Assembly (NCBI GenBank): GCA_913778085.1
Contig: CAJYXJ010000055.1
Span: 36,193 to 100,192, forward strand
Length of the DNA stretch: 64,000 bases
Direction of reading: 5' to 3'
From: an uncultured Chryseobacterium sp.
GTDB taxonomy: Bacteria > Bacteroidota > Bacteroidia > Flavobacteriales > Weeksellaceae
The notes under the pieces were generated by a model. The model did no database searches. It was not told where the DNA came from and saw nothing but the letters and a program-made list of their open reading frames with translations. Below are positions 51,274 through 59,405 of this stretch, one piece after another (the stretch's first letter is position 1; each line of letters begins with the position of its first letter). A program made the translations under genes and the position numbers.

Positions 51274-51345
51274 TACTCCATAAGGGAATCGAACCCTTGT
51301 TTTCTGCTCGAAAGGCAGGCGTCCTAACCGTTAGACGAATGGAGC
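51274..51345 (-). tRNA. tRNA-Glu-like (TTC), copy 1
   Basis: Acceptor GCTCCAT/ATGGAGT, D arm GTCTAACGGTTAGGAC, anticodon loop CTTTCGA (TTC) on a four-pair stem, T arm AAGGGTTCGATTCCCTT, no CCA. Position 37 is G, where Glu tRNAs normally carry A. The gene and about 110 bp of flank are duplicated at 51732-51914. Confidence 0.8.
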
Positions 51346-51434
51346 GTTTGTATGAAGGGTTAATTCCTTCGGGGCAATAGTCTATTTCCAATTCACTTGT
51401 GAAGCAAAATTCACCATTGACCATTCACTTTTTG

Positions 51435-51506
51435 TCTGGAAAGCAGGGTTCGAACCTGCGACCTCCCGCGTCCAAGGCGGGTAAACAACCACCGTTATCT
51501 TTCCAG
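51435..51506 (-). tRNA. tRNA-Pro-like (TGG) with odd D arm and A37
   Basis: Acceptor CTGGAAA/TTTCCAG and T arm GCAGGTTCGAACCCTGC are perfect, and the anticodon arm CCCGC-CTTGGAC-GCGGG gives TGG. Position 37 is A; bacterial tRNA-Pro needs G37 for m1G methylation. The D arm (TAACGGTGGTTGTTTA) is irregular. No CCA. Confidence 0.68.
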
Positions 51507-51530
51507 TTTTCCAGATTCACTTCAAAAATC

Positions 51531-51570
51531 TTTTCCGAGAGACAGTCGGATCGAAAATTTGCCGTGAACC
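51531..51570 (-). pseudogene. Fragment of an Asp-like tRNA
   Basis: CCGAGAGACAGTCGG at 51536-51550 repeats the anticodon arm of the Asp-like gene just downstream (51603-51620) but is followed by no D arm or acceptor. A truncated duplicate. Confidence 0.6.
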
Positions 51571-51574
51571 TTTG

Positions 51575-51646
51575 CGGTCTATGCGGGAATCGAACCCGCA
51601 GTACCCGAGAGACAGTCGGGAAGGTTAGCCATTACCTCAATAGACC
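51575..51646 (-). tRNA. tRNA-Asp-like (GTC) with unusual loop
   Basis: Acceptor GGTCTAT/ATAGACC perfect, D stem AGGT/ACCT, anticodon arm CCCGA-CTGTCTC-TCGGG giving GTC, T arm GCGGGTTCGATTCCCGC. Position 37 is T, against a purine in ordinary tRNA-Asp; no CCA. Discriminator is G. Confidence 0.72.
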
Positions 51647-51652
51647 TTTTTG

Positions 51653-51726
51653 TGACTCCGACAGGATTCGAACCTGTAACCCTGGGTTTAGAAAACCCAT
51701 GCTCTATCCGGTTGAGCTACGGAACC
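51653..51726 (-). tRNA. tRNA-Arg (TCT)
   Basis: Acceptor GGTTCCG/CGGAGTC (two wobbles), D arm AGCTCAACCGGATAGAGC, anticodon arm TGGGT-TTTCTAA-ACCCA giving TCT with normal A37, T arm ACAGGTTCGAATCCTGT, discriminator A, no CCA. It looks functional. Confidence 0.85.
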
Positions 51727-51842
51727 TTTGACGTGAAGGGTCAATTCGCTGCGCATGTCAATTCCTTCGGGGCACGGTCAGTCTTCATTTATTCTCGAAT
51801 TCGCTTGCTAAGCAAAATTCACTATTGACTATTCACTCTTTG

Positions 51843-51914
51843 TACTCCATAAGGGAATCGAACCCTTGTTTTCTGCTCGAAAGGCAGGCGTCCTAACCGT
51901 TAGACGAATGGAGC
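51843..51914 (-). tRNA. tRNA-Glu-like (TTC), copy 2
   Basis: Identical in its 72 nt to the gene at 51274-51345, including G37 and the four-pair anticodon stem. Confidence 0.8.
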
Positions 51915-52047
51915 TTTTGGTGTGAAAGGTCAGTCCGCTTCGCTTGTCAATTCCTTCGGGGTAATAATCAATTTTAATTTATTCTAAAAATTCACCATTC
52001 ACTTGCGAAGCAAAATTCACTATTGACCATTGACCAATTCACTTTTG

Positions 52048-52121
52048 TAATCCCGGAAGGACTCGAACCTTTAGCCTTCGACGTATCAGGTCGACGCTCT
52101 AACCTATTGAGCTACGGGATC
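52048..52121 (-). tRNA. tRNA-Ile (GAT)
   Basis: Acceptor GATCCCG/CGGGATT (one wobble), D arm AGCTCAATAGGTTAGAGC, anticodon arm TCGAC-CTGATAC-GTCGA giving GAT, T arm AAAGGTTCGAGTCCTTC with a wobble, discriminator A, no CCA. Ile-GAT normally lies inside rRNA operons, so an isolated copy is unusual. It is the first gene of the array. Confidence 0.82.
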
Positions 52122-52140
52122 ATTTTAAATTCTGAAGCAT

Positions 52141-52169
52141 AAAAAAAGCGCCTCTTTTCGGGAGGCGCT
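52141..52169 (-). terminator. Terminator of small gene 1
   Basis: AGCGCCTC/GAGGCGCT arms with loop of 7 and a T run on the minus strand, between the small gene and the tRNA array. Confidence 0.85.
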
Positions 52170-52194
52170 CTATATTTTTATACGTGTCAGTCTA

Positions 52195-52329
52195 TTAGCT
52201 GACCCATTTATATAAGCACCTTTTACCCATTTCACTATCAAGAAGAATATCACACGCATATCCCTGCCCCATCGGCTGTAAACCGTGTTCTCTTGAAGAT
52301 AAATTGAATATGTTGTTAAATTGTTTCAT
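52195..52329 (-). CDS. Small protein 1 (44 residues)
   Basis: ATG at 52329 to TAA at 52195. The peptide starts MKQFNNIFNLSSREHG and continues with GQGYACDILLDSEMGKRCLY, ending KWVS. It has its own -7 box (52398-52405) and terminator, so it is a complete transcription unit. It is not homologous to anything I recognise. A second tiny gene of the same design lies 390 bp upstream; both have GxGY or FGY followed by an acidic stretch and a Cys. Confidence 0.65.
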   Translation of the reverse strand: MKQFNNIFNLSSREHGLQPMGQGYACDILLDSEMGKRCLYKWVS

Positions 52330-52397
52330 TTTATTTTTCTTGTTTTAAAAAAGTTTTTTTGAAAATCTGAAAACCTGTTGCTTTCAATTTTCGGTTG

Positions 52398-52405
52398 CAA
52401 AGTAA
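52398..52405 (-). promoter_or_regulatory. -7 box of small gene 1
   Basis: Minus-strand TTACTTTG followed by GCAACC, the same -7 variant as in the TROVE and Cys-rich promoters. The ACGCA palindrome of those promoters is absent. Confidence 0.5.
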
Positions 52406-52656
52406 GGACGAAATTTTTTAATCCGCAAATTTATTTTCAAATTAAATAATTGAAAATCAGCACTTTAATTTCATTTTTTAGGGTAGAGAATTTCCGTCCG
52501 CAATATCCTGCAGATGTCTTATATACCTAAATGACTGTCTCTCATTGGGTTACTGATCACGCTTTATTTTCGTATTAATTGTTCATTTGTTATTAAAAAT
52601 TTTTCACTTTTATGGTTATTTTTTTTCATTCTAAATAATTTCTGCTCTACAAATGC

Positions 52657-52686
52657 AAAAAACGCCCCGGTAACCGAGGCGTTTTT
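52657..52686. terminator. Terminator of small gene 2
   Basis: AAAAAACGCC and GGCGTTTTT arms with a CGG/CCG inner stem around TAA. Confidence 0.85.
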
Positions 52687-52715
52687 GCTGTATTTTGATT
52701 TAATTTTTTACGAGA

Positions 52716-52844
52716 TTAATGTAAATAATTTTCAAAGCAAGCACTGTTCGCCTCATCCGATACCATTCTTTCATACCCAAACGATCCCTTTAGTACAGGG
52801 CGATCGCATAGATTTAAACTGATATGTGCTCTTTGTATTGTCAT
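52716..52844 (-). CDS. Small protein 2 (42 residues)
   Basis: ATG at 52844 to TAA at 52716. The peptide begins MTIQRAHISLNLCDRPVLKG and continues SFGYERMVSDEANSACFENY, ending LH. It has a perfect -7 box 14 bp upstream and a terminator 30 bp downstream. No known family. It could be a small secreted or regulatory peptide, or a modified-peptide precursor, but no leader or modification enzyme is seen nearby. Confidence 0.65.
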   Translation of the reverse strand: MTIQRAHISLNLCDRPVLKGSFGYERMVSDEANSACFENYLH

Positions 52845-52857
52845 AAATTTGTTGCGG

Positions 52858-52865
52858 CAAAGATA
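52858..52865 (-). promoter_or_regulatory. -7 box of small gene 2
   Basis: Minus-strand TATCTTTG, perfect TAnnTTTG, 14 bp before the start. Confidence 0.55.
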
Positions 52866-53223
52866 AATATTTTTCTGAAGCCAGAGAAGCGTTTATTGAT
52901 CATGGTCATAAACAGCAGGTAACTTCGGTACTTCTGTTAACTGCTTTTTATGAATTTTGATTTCCGTTTTTTTCAATAGGTATTCTGTCTAATTCTTCCA
53001 GGTCGGGAAACAGGCTTCCCTGATGATCATACCGACTTTTATGTTAGGTAATCTCAATAATTACAAGTTCTTTTGCTTCGATCAGGGAAAGGTGTGGAAC
53101 TATTTCTTTTATCCTTTTTTATGAATATAATGGAGTTATGGCTGAAGCGGCAATTTCCTCGGCGATTTCGATTGCATTTCTGCCATCATGTTTTAAATGA
53201 AAATATTTATCGGTATTATCCAT
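52866..53223. other. Spacer without a supported gene
   Basis: These 358 bp between small gene 2 and the bpX operon end contain no convincing frame; a plus-strand frame at 53073-53309 runs into the 118-residue gene and has poor coding character. Confidence 0.5.
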
Positions 53224-53580
53224 CTATGAAATATTTATTCCCAGGTCATTTTTATTTTTTAACGCGGTTTCAACAAATTTTAGCAAATTATTCACTCTTA
53301 TTTCAATAAAGATTTCTGAATAATTTGTCACTGAACTGATTTCGCTGATATTTTGCAAGATTATCAGGCAGTCTTCATAAGCTGCTTCAAGTTCTTCATT
53401 TACTATAAAAAGGTCTTTTTCATTTAATGCCGGAATAACTTTACAGCCGAGATCTTTCAGTATTTTATGTCCCCAAAGTTCTTTTCGACAAATCTCAAAA
53501 CCAAACAAATCACTTGCAGGATTAAGAAATTCACCCTTAAAATTTTCAGATAAATAGATAAATGATATGGTAATACTCAT
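53224..53580 (-). CDS. Unknown protein, last gene of the ternary-system operon
   Basis: A 118-residue acidic protein (SITISFIYLSENFKGEFLNP, then LEAAYEDCLIILQNISEISS) with no family I can name. It begins 2 bp after the TPR gene stop, so it is co-transcribed. Codon use is AT-richer than in its neighbours. An immunity-type or accessory role is only a guess. Confidence 0.65.
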   Translation of the reverse strand: MSITISFIYLSENFKGEFLNPASDLFGFEICRKELWGHKILKDLGCKVIPALNEKDLFIVNEELEAAYEDCLIILQNISEISSVTNYSEIFIEIRVNNLLKFVETALKNKNDLGINIS

Positions 53581-53581
53581 C

Positions 53582-54598
53582 TCAATTTCTGAACATCCTG
53601 TTCCTTCCTGTTTTATATCGGGAAATATCTTTAAGGATCACTTCGTCATCCGGGTTGAAATGCTTTAATTCATTGACAATTTCCGACCGGGTGGCTATTT
53701 TTTCCGCGATGATCTCGTAAGCGATGTTTCTTGTGGTAGACTGAAGTTTTGGATCTTTTTTAAATTCATGTTTCAAGGCTTCCAGATAAGTGATCTTTTT
53801 CTCGGAAGGGGTATTTCGATAAATCTCCTGAATCTTCCGGTCGAGCTTATTAACCTCAAAAATATTGGCAAAATAGTTATTCAGGCAATTAAATGCATCA
53901 TGGTCTTCTTCCCAGCCTTTCAGGAGAATCTCCTGTGCAGCGTCGGGCATTTCCATTTTTTTCCGGTAGATCAGGGAGCCTTTTACCATTTGGTTGTTTT
54001 TTACGTAATCGTCCACGACCATCTGGTAATAGGTATTGGCCTGATGACGGTCGTTCATTTGAAGGTAGAGGTCTCCTACTTTTTCTTTTTGTCCGAGTTC
54101 TTTGTACAGGTCAATCGCTTTTTTATATTGCTTGGCTTTTTCATAGCAATGGGCTGCTTCGGATTTGTTTTTGAGTTTATTGAGGTAGATAACGGCCGCC
54201 TCGTTGTACAGTCCGCCCTCTTCAAAGGTCTTCGCACCACGATAATAGTCGCGGAGGAGGTTCATATAGACTTTTGCGGCTCTGCGGTAATCTTTTTCGC
54301 TGATGTATTGCTGGGCGAGGGTTTCGTACTTATTTCTGATCTTATCGAAAACTGAAGCTTCCAGGTAGAAGTTTCCACCGCCTTTTCCGCCTCCGGTTCG
54401 GGAGGAATTCTTTTCCTTTTTTTCCAGCTGCAGCAGGACGGCAAGGATGATGAGGGCGATTATTACAAATACCACCAGTGTACCGATGACGCTCCAGAAA
54501 CTTTCATGGAAGAGCTGTGCAATAATTCCGATCACCTTAATGATGACCAGAATAAAAAAGGCGGCCATAAATTTTTCGGTAAACTTCTGCCTATTCAT
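53582..54598 (-). CDS. TPR-repeat protein with two N-terminal membrane helices
   Basis: A 338-residue protein: membrane segments at about 10-32 and 38-58, a glycine-rich linker (TGGGKGGGN) and at least four TPR-like helical pairs (YISEKDYRRAAKVYMNLL, GGLYNEAAVIYLNKL, KSEAAHCYEKAKQYKKAIDLY, YYQMVVDDYVKNNQ). It is part of the bpX operon (start overlaps the previous gene by 8 bp) and probably scaffolds the complex at the inner membrane. Confidence 0.8.
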   Translation of the reverse strand: MNRQKFTEKFMAAFFILVIIKVIGIIAQLFHESFWSVIGTLVVFVIIALIILAVLLQLEKKEKNSSRTGGGKGGGNFYLEASVFDKIRNKYETLAQQYISEKDYRRAAKVYMNLLRDYYRGAKTFEEGGLYNEAAVIYLNKLKNKSEAAHCYEKAKQYKKAIDLYKELGQKEKVGDLYLQMNDRHQANTYYQMVVDDYVKNNQMVKGSLIYRKKMEMPDAAQEILLKGWEEDHDAFNCLNNYFANIFEVNKLDRKIQEIYRNTPSEKKITYLEALKHEFKKDPKLQSTTRNIAYEIIAEKIATRSEIVNELKHFNPDDEVILKDISRYKTGRNRMFRN

Positions 54599-56294
54599 TT
54601 TTGTCTGATTTTAAAATGGTTTTGTCTTCACTAAAAAGACGGTACAAGAGCAGAATGACACCGATGATAAGCAGCCAGACAAACCAGTTATAGCCATATG
54701 TTTCAATCAATGGATAAAAAATATAAGCCAGCATTGCAATGAGAATGCCCATCAGGAAAATTTTAGTACCGCCCGGGACATTTTCGCCGCCTACATTCAG
54801 CGCTTTTCTTTTAATGAAAAAAGAATATAATCCTACCGCTCCCGTCATGGCCACGATCAGCCAGAAAATCTCTGCTACTGAAGTGGTATGTACGGCATCT
54901 TTTTCAAATGTTTCTGCCTTGATGGCTTGAGATGGATCTATTGTCGGAGGCGGCAATTCTTTGGTACCGTAGAGGCGTCCAAGCGAATCTTCGATCAAAA
55001 TCGCTCTTTTTTTCAGAATTGTCTTTACTACACCCTCATCAGCAAGCTTCCCAGAACCTGTTTTTTTCAGGGAATCCTTAATTTTAGTTTTTTCCAATTC
55101 TTCATTTTGGGCCAGGTAGTTCACAATTTTCTTTCGGTATACCCTTCGCAGAGAATCGGTGGCGGCATTTGTTTCATCATTCAGTTTAAAAATATCCTCC
55201 TGAATTTTACCAATCGGCCTTCCTCCGTTCTTCAGATATTCCTGATACTCTTTTTCACCGGGTTTACTGTACTTCAATGAAGCGTTCAGGTGTTCTTTCA
55301 TCAGCTTTCTTCGTTTTGCTCCGTACATCGAATCAATTTTCATATCAATGTCGGTGACACCGGACTGATACGCAACGACAGGTTTCATCATCGGTTTTTC
55401 AGCGGTCTGTACTTTGCCGGAAGAGATTTCAGATAGTTCTTCAGGTTTATCTCTGTTAAAATGTATAAAAACTCTGGCTAAACCGATCATTAAAAGGACA
55501 GTCCAGAATACCCAGCCATAGTTTCTTCCTGAATATTTCCCATCAGAACCGCCTTCCTGTTTTTTGCCGAAAAGCTTTTCCAGCCATGAATTTTTAAATC
55601 TGAAAATCCCGAAGCCGTCGCCTCTTGAAGTTCCCAGAGTGTCCAGCGGAACTCCCAGATCCAGAGCCCGTTCAGGATATTTTTCAATGTATTGCAAGTA
55701 TTTTTCAACTTCTTTTTTGTTGCCGGCCATTACTTTTTTCAGGTCGAAAGGAAGGTTTTTCATCCATTCTTCTTCGGTTTGCGGCTGCTGAAGATTTTCC
55801 AGAATCTGCTGATCGTCGATTTCCACCGTGTAGCTGGTAATGTGCTGAGGGATTTTTACGCCATTCAGGGGCTTTCTTATTTTTGCTCCGGATGGTTTCG
55901 GGCTCTGAATAACGGAAAGCCAGTCGATTTCTTCATTTAATTTCACCCATCCGAAATCTGGATGCATAATCACATATTCCGCGTCAATATGCTGCCATTC
56001 TTCAGGATTTACTTTCGGATAAAAGACGGTGTTCTCAGGAATGAAAAGTTTATTACCGACCTCTTGGAAATAAGCATTTCTTCCGATTTCCCTGGGAGCC
56101 GCATCCTGAAAAATAAGAAAACATCCGTACAGCACATTCGGCTCACGGGAAGGAACCGGAAAAGTACGTACCTGATCCAGATTTACTCCTAAAGTTTCCA
56201 TTTCACAAAGCCATACCAAAGGTGAAGTGCCTTTAATTAAAACACCTTTTTTCGGGTAACTGTTTTTCGGAAAAGGTTTGATTCTAAGCTCCAT
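54591..56294 (-). CDS. bpX-domain membrane protein of the ternary system
   Basis: A 567-residue protein: an N-terminal bpX-like domain (RIKPFPKNSYPKKGVLIKGT to about 190, with VLYGCFLIFQD), a membrane helix near 270 (GWVFWTVLLMIGLARVFIHF), a charged middle with coiled coils, and three C-terminal membrane helices. Matches by pattern the bpX proteins that Kaur, Burroughs, Iyer and Aravind placed with MoxR and vWA proteins. It overlaps the vWA gene by 11 bp. Confidence 0.72.
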   Translation of the reverse strand: MELRIKPFPKNSYPKKGVLIKGTSPLVWLCEMETLGVNLDQVRTFPVPSREPNVLYGCFLIFQDAAPREIGRNAYFQEVGNKLFIPENTVFYPKVNPEEWQHIDAEYVIMHPDFGWVKLNEEIDWLSVIQSPKPSGAKIRKPLNGVKIPQHITSYTVEIDDQQILENLQQPQTEEEWMKNLPFDLKKVMAGNKKEVEKYLQYIEKYPERALDLGVPLDTLGTSRGDGFGIFRFKNSWLEKLFGKKQEGGSDGKYSGRNYGWVFWTVLLMIGLARVFIHFNRDKPEELSEISSGKVQTAEKPMMKPVVAYQSGVTDIDMKIDSMYGAKRRKLMKEHLNASLKYSKPGEKEYQEYLKNGGRPIGKIQEDIFKLNDETNAATDSLRRVYRKKIVNYLAQNEELEKTKIKDSLKKTGSGKLADEGVVKTILKKRAILIEDSLGRLYGTKELPPPTIDPSQAIKAETFEKDAVHTTSVAEIFWLIVAMTGAVGLYSFFIKRKALNVGGENVPGGTKIFLMGILIAMLAYIFYPLIETYGYNWFVWLLIIGVILLLYRLFSEDKTILKSDKNE

Positions 56295-58671
56295 ATTCTA
56301 AAACATGCTTGATAAAAGCTTCCATATAATCCCTGTACATTTCGTCTGTTTCCCTTATTTTAAGTTTTGAGTCCTTGGGAAGATAATATTCCGACCCTCC
56401 GAATTCTTTTTCCGTAGCCATTGCCATATATCCGTAATGGGTGGAAGGCATGTAGAATACCGGGATTTTTTTATTACTGCTGATAAAAGTAAGCATTCCT
56501 CGGGGATCCGTTATAATTTCGCTGCCATCATCGAAGGTGAATTTATTTTTATTCCGATTGGCAAGGATCTGTATTTTCTCATAATTTCTTGCTAAACTGT
56601 ATACATTCTCACTGCGAAGTCCTAAAGCAAATTTATCGATCACCAATTCCTCCACGCTGTTGATCCCGATATGGTTGAAATTATTTAAAATCTTGGTTCC
56701 TTTGTTTTTGAGTTTACGGAGCTCAACTTCAGTCTTCATTCCGCTTTTTAGGATTTCATTATGGCTCTTTTCGCTTTCTATGGAAAGTTCGCCTTCTATA
56801 TTAATTTTAAAAATGTTGAATGCCTCAGTGTTGTACAGATAAAAATTCCGGTTAAAATAAATCAGGTTGAAATTCTGAGGGATATTCTGCCCCGTCAGGT
56901 TCATTTCGGAATACTCCTTTTCATCAAGGTTAAGCTTGGACAGGATCTTTTTATCCGGCTGGTATTGTGCCAGAATATAATGGCCGGCTTTGTCTTTGGC
57001 CAGCGCAAACTGGCCCCTGGGCTTTACAGATATTTTTTCGGCAATAACCTCACATCCCTTTTGGGTACTGATGTTCTGATAAATATTCCGATTGTAATAA
57101 TTGTCTGAAAGATAGGTTTTCAAAAGCTGTTTCTTATTGCTCAGGATATAAAAATCCCCTTCATAAAGAAACGTTTTGATCCTGTCTTTGGGCGTAGGAA
57201 ATAAAAGAGGGTAATTTTTTGGAACCAGGGTTTTGATCCCGTTGTCATGAAGATCGGCTTTCCGGCTCTTCTTCGGAGGGTGGGCCCACAATTCTTTTAG
57301 AGGAAGCATCATTTTCTGAATATGCTTTCTCGTTCCCTGATGGTGCTTGTAGAAATTCAGCTCGCCGTCTGCAGAAGTCGTGATGAGAAATTTAAGGCGG
57401 TCACGGTTTTCATGGATTATTTTCTGAAGGTTCTGTTCTGCCAAATTTTCCTGGTGGGTGATGAAAAAAACTTCAAGGTCCTTTTGCGGATGTTCTTCAT
57501 TCAGAAACCGGTCGAGCGCGTGAGAGACTTCCAGCATGGAGCTCACCTGATTCAGAGCGTCTATAACGTTATCAACGTTATCCAGTGAAACGGGAATGTT
57601 GTTTTGTCCCAGTGCAAAGACCTCACATTCCGAATGGGCTTTGGGATGTTTGATAACCGCAATCGCCGATGCGAATGCCAAAACTTTCGGTGTTCCCCAG
57701 TTTTTGAGGGAAGTATCAATGAGAATTACCCGCTGAAAGATATTTTCTTCGGGCGGAATTTCCCGCTGGATATACAACGATTCATTGTTGGCAATACGGC
57801 TGACGAATATTTCGTCTTCGTGGGCAAACTCCGACAACAGCATCCGGTGCAGCTCGCCTTTATTGGTCATATCAGAAATCCCTCCGATCGGCTGTTCGCC
57901 CGGTGAAAGGTGACGCATGGGAATTTTGAGTCCGCTCCAGATTCTTTTAATAAGACTTCCTACCTGAAAGGTTTTGGGTTCTTCGATAAGTTCCCGAATA
58001 AAATCTTTGCCCGTTTCTACAGTAGCTTCTTCCTGAACGACTTCATCTTCCGGTTCAGGAATGTTTTTGAAACCTTTTATAACTTTGATAATGACGGAGG
58101 CGGAAGGAAATTCATCATTTAATGCCGCCAAAATATTCAGATGCTTTGAAAATACGGAGACCGTAAGTTCATTTTTCCGGGCAGCGTCAACAATTTTCTG
58201 AGGGTTTCTCAGATAAGTTTTTAATATATATTCAGACTGTTTTGCAGAAACCGCAACAGGCACCCGGGAAAACAGGGTCTGTAATAGAAGAATTCTTTTT
58301 CTGCCCCTTTTGTAATGTGCCGGTAAAGATTTCAGCGTTTCCAGAAACTGAAATGCAGGGCTTATGGTATGCTTGGTATATTCATGCGCAGCCAAAGGAT
58401 GTCTGCGTATCCGTGTTTTAATCCCCTTAATATCCAGATATCCTTCATTTGTTGCATAAAGGGCTAATAGAAGAGGCGTTAAAAACGGCAGACCCGTCAG
58501 CTGAAATTCCTTCAGAACTTCGATCAGATAAGCCCTGTAAACCACCGCCCCTACTTCGGGAATCGAAATAAGGTTGTTTTCATGATACCCGGTATCATCG
58601 GGAACATCTTCATCGGTCGTCCACTCCCAGAAATAATCCCGGTAGGACTGGAAATAATCATTCAGTTCCAT
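56284..58671 (-). CDS. vWA and beta-propeller protein of the ternary system
   Basis: A 795-residue protein. A helical N-terminus (1-290) precedes a vWA domain whose MIDAS is IFQRVILIDTSLKNW (D, S kept), ending around 470; from about 500 on, repeated beta units (GDFYILSNKKQLL, GQFALAKDKAGHYILAQ, FTFDDGSEIITDP) resemble a propeller. In ternary systems the vWA protein is the client of the MoxR ATPase and the propeller is the sensor or effector platform. Overlaps both neighbours. Confidence 0.8.
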   Translation of the reverse strand: MELNDYFQSYRDYFWEWTTDEDVPDDTGYHENNLISIPEVGAVVYRAYLIEVLKEFQLTGLPFLTPLLLALYATNEGYLDIKGIKTRIRRHPLAAHEYTKHTISPAFQFLETLKSLPAHYKRGRKRILLLQTLFSRVPVAVSAKQSEYILKTYLRNPQKIVDAARKNELTVSVFSKHLNILAALNDEFPSASVIIKVIKGFKNIPEPEDEVVQEEATVETGKDFIRELIEEPKTFQVGSLIKRIWSGLKIPMRHLSPGEQPIGGISDMTNKGELHRMLLSEFAHEDEIFVSRIANNESLYIQREIPPEENIFQRVILIDTSLKNWGTPKVLAFASAIAVIKHPKAHSECEVFALGQNNIPVSLDNVDNVIDALNQVSSMLEVSHALDRFLNEEHPQKDLEVFFITHQENLAEQNLQKIIHENRDRLKFLITTSADGELNFYKHHQGTRKHIQKMMLPLKELWAHPPKKSRKADLHDNGIKTLVPKNYPLLFPTPKDRIKTFLYEGDFYILSNKKQLLKTYLSDNYYNRNIYQNISTQKGCEVIAEKISVKPRGQFALAKDKAGHYILAQYQPDKKILSKLNLDEKEYSEMNLTGQNIPQNFNLIYFNRNFYLYNTEAFNIFKINIEGELSIESEKSHNEILKSGMKTEVELRKLKNKGTKILNNFNHIGINSVEELVIDKFALGLRSENVYSLARNYEKIQILANRNKNKFTFDDGSEIITDPRGMLTFISSNKKIPVFYMPSTHYGYMAMATEKEFGGSEYYLPKDSKLKIRETDEMYRDYMEAFIKHVLEYGA

Positions 58672-59405
58672 TCTTGTGATTTTTCAGTCAGACGGAAAGA
58701 GCTTACGGATAGCTTCCTGAGATTTTCTTTATTAAGATGGAGCATAGTTCCCTCTTCATTCCAAAAGAGCCATGCATTGTTATCTGCGTTATATTTTCTC
58801 TGTAGCAAACTGCTCATATTTTTAAATTCAAAATCATAACCTGCCGGTAAAAGATGACCGTCCTTTGACCAAAATGTTTTTCCGGGCAGGCTCAGCAGCG
58901 GGGTTCCGATGAAAAGTGCGTGATCATCAATCATCAGCCAATCCATTTTTTCCAGCTTAAACTTCGGAAGCGTTATTATACTGTTTTTAATTTCGGTAAT
59001 CGGGCATAACAGAGCAGCTGCCGGCTGTTCTTCCTCGATGGTTTTTAACTTAACTTCCACTTTTTCATCAATTCCGAAAAAGTTGTTATTGGAAACCGGA
59101 AAAGTAAGCTTCAATGCTTTATCAAGAGGCGTCCACAACAGTCCGGTTCTTATTTTTTTAGCAGGCACCAGCGCATCTTTCCTGAATAACAGGCCTTCTT
59201 TTAGTTCGTACAGTAAAAAATCCGGCAATTGCTGCAGTTCCGGTGAAACAGCCTGTTCTTCGGTGAATCCTTTCAGCCAGATTATATTTTCTTCCCCTGC
59301 GACCTGAACGTTTTTCCAGTCACGAACCGCACCTAAAAAATCTTCATTCGCACGGGGGATTTCCGCCCAGTATTCTTTTATACCGTCTGAAGGATCTTTT
59401 GCCAT
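58662..59405 (-). CDS. Small bpX-like protein of the ternary system
   Basis: I prefer the ATG at 59405 (MAKDPSDGIKEYWAEIPRAN), 247 residues, over 59465; both overlap the MoxR gene end. The protein is beta-rich (NIIWLKGFTEEQA, MIDDHALFIGTPLL, AWLFWNEEGTMLHL) and fits the bpX protein type by context and pattern, although no subfamily could be fixed. No membrane helix. Confidence 0.68.
   Translation of the reverse strand: MAKDPSDGIKEYWAEIPRANEDFLGAVRDWKNVQVAGEENIIWLKGFTEEQAVSPELQQLPDFLLYELKEGLLFRKDALVPAKKIRTGLLWTPLDKALKLTFPVSNNNFFGIDEKVEVKLKTIEEEQPAAALLCPITEIKNSIITLPKFKLEKMDWLMIDDHALFIGTPLLSLPGKTFWSKDGHLLPAGYDFEFKNMSSLLQRKYNADNNAWLFWNEEGTMLHLNKENLRKLSVSSFRLTEKSQEWN

Larger units (their letters stand above)
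51162..51914. repeat. Direct duplication of about 180 bp including the Glu tRNA
   Basis: 51162-51345 and 51732-51914 match closely: GAAGGGTCAATTCGCTGCG, TTTATTCTCGAATTCGCTTG and the whole 72-nt tRNA (identical as far as I read). The spacer part belongs to the dispersed repeat family, which may have mediated the duplication. Confidence 0.8.

Noticed and set aside
51399-51731. Plus-strand 110-codon frame over the tRNA genes
   Set aside because: It runs antisense through the Pro-, Asp- and Arg-type tRNAs (NRTRST, DRIRTCNPG are typical antisense tRNA artefacts).
53768-54355. 195-codon plus-strand frame
   Set aside because: Antisense to the TPR gene, whose repeats are convincing.
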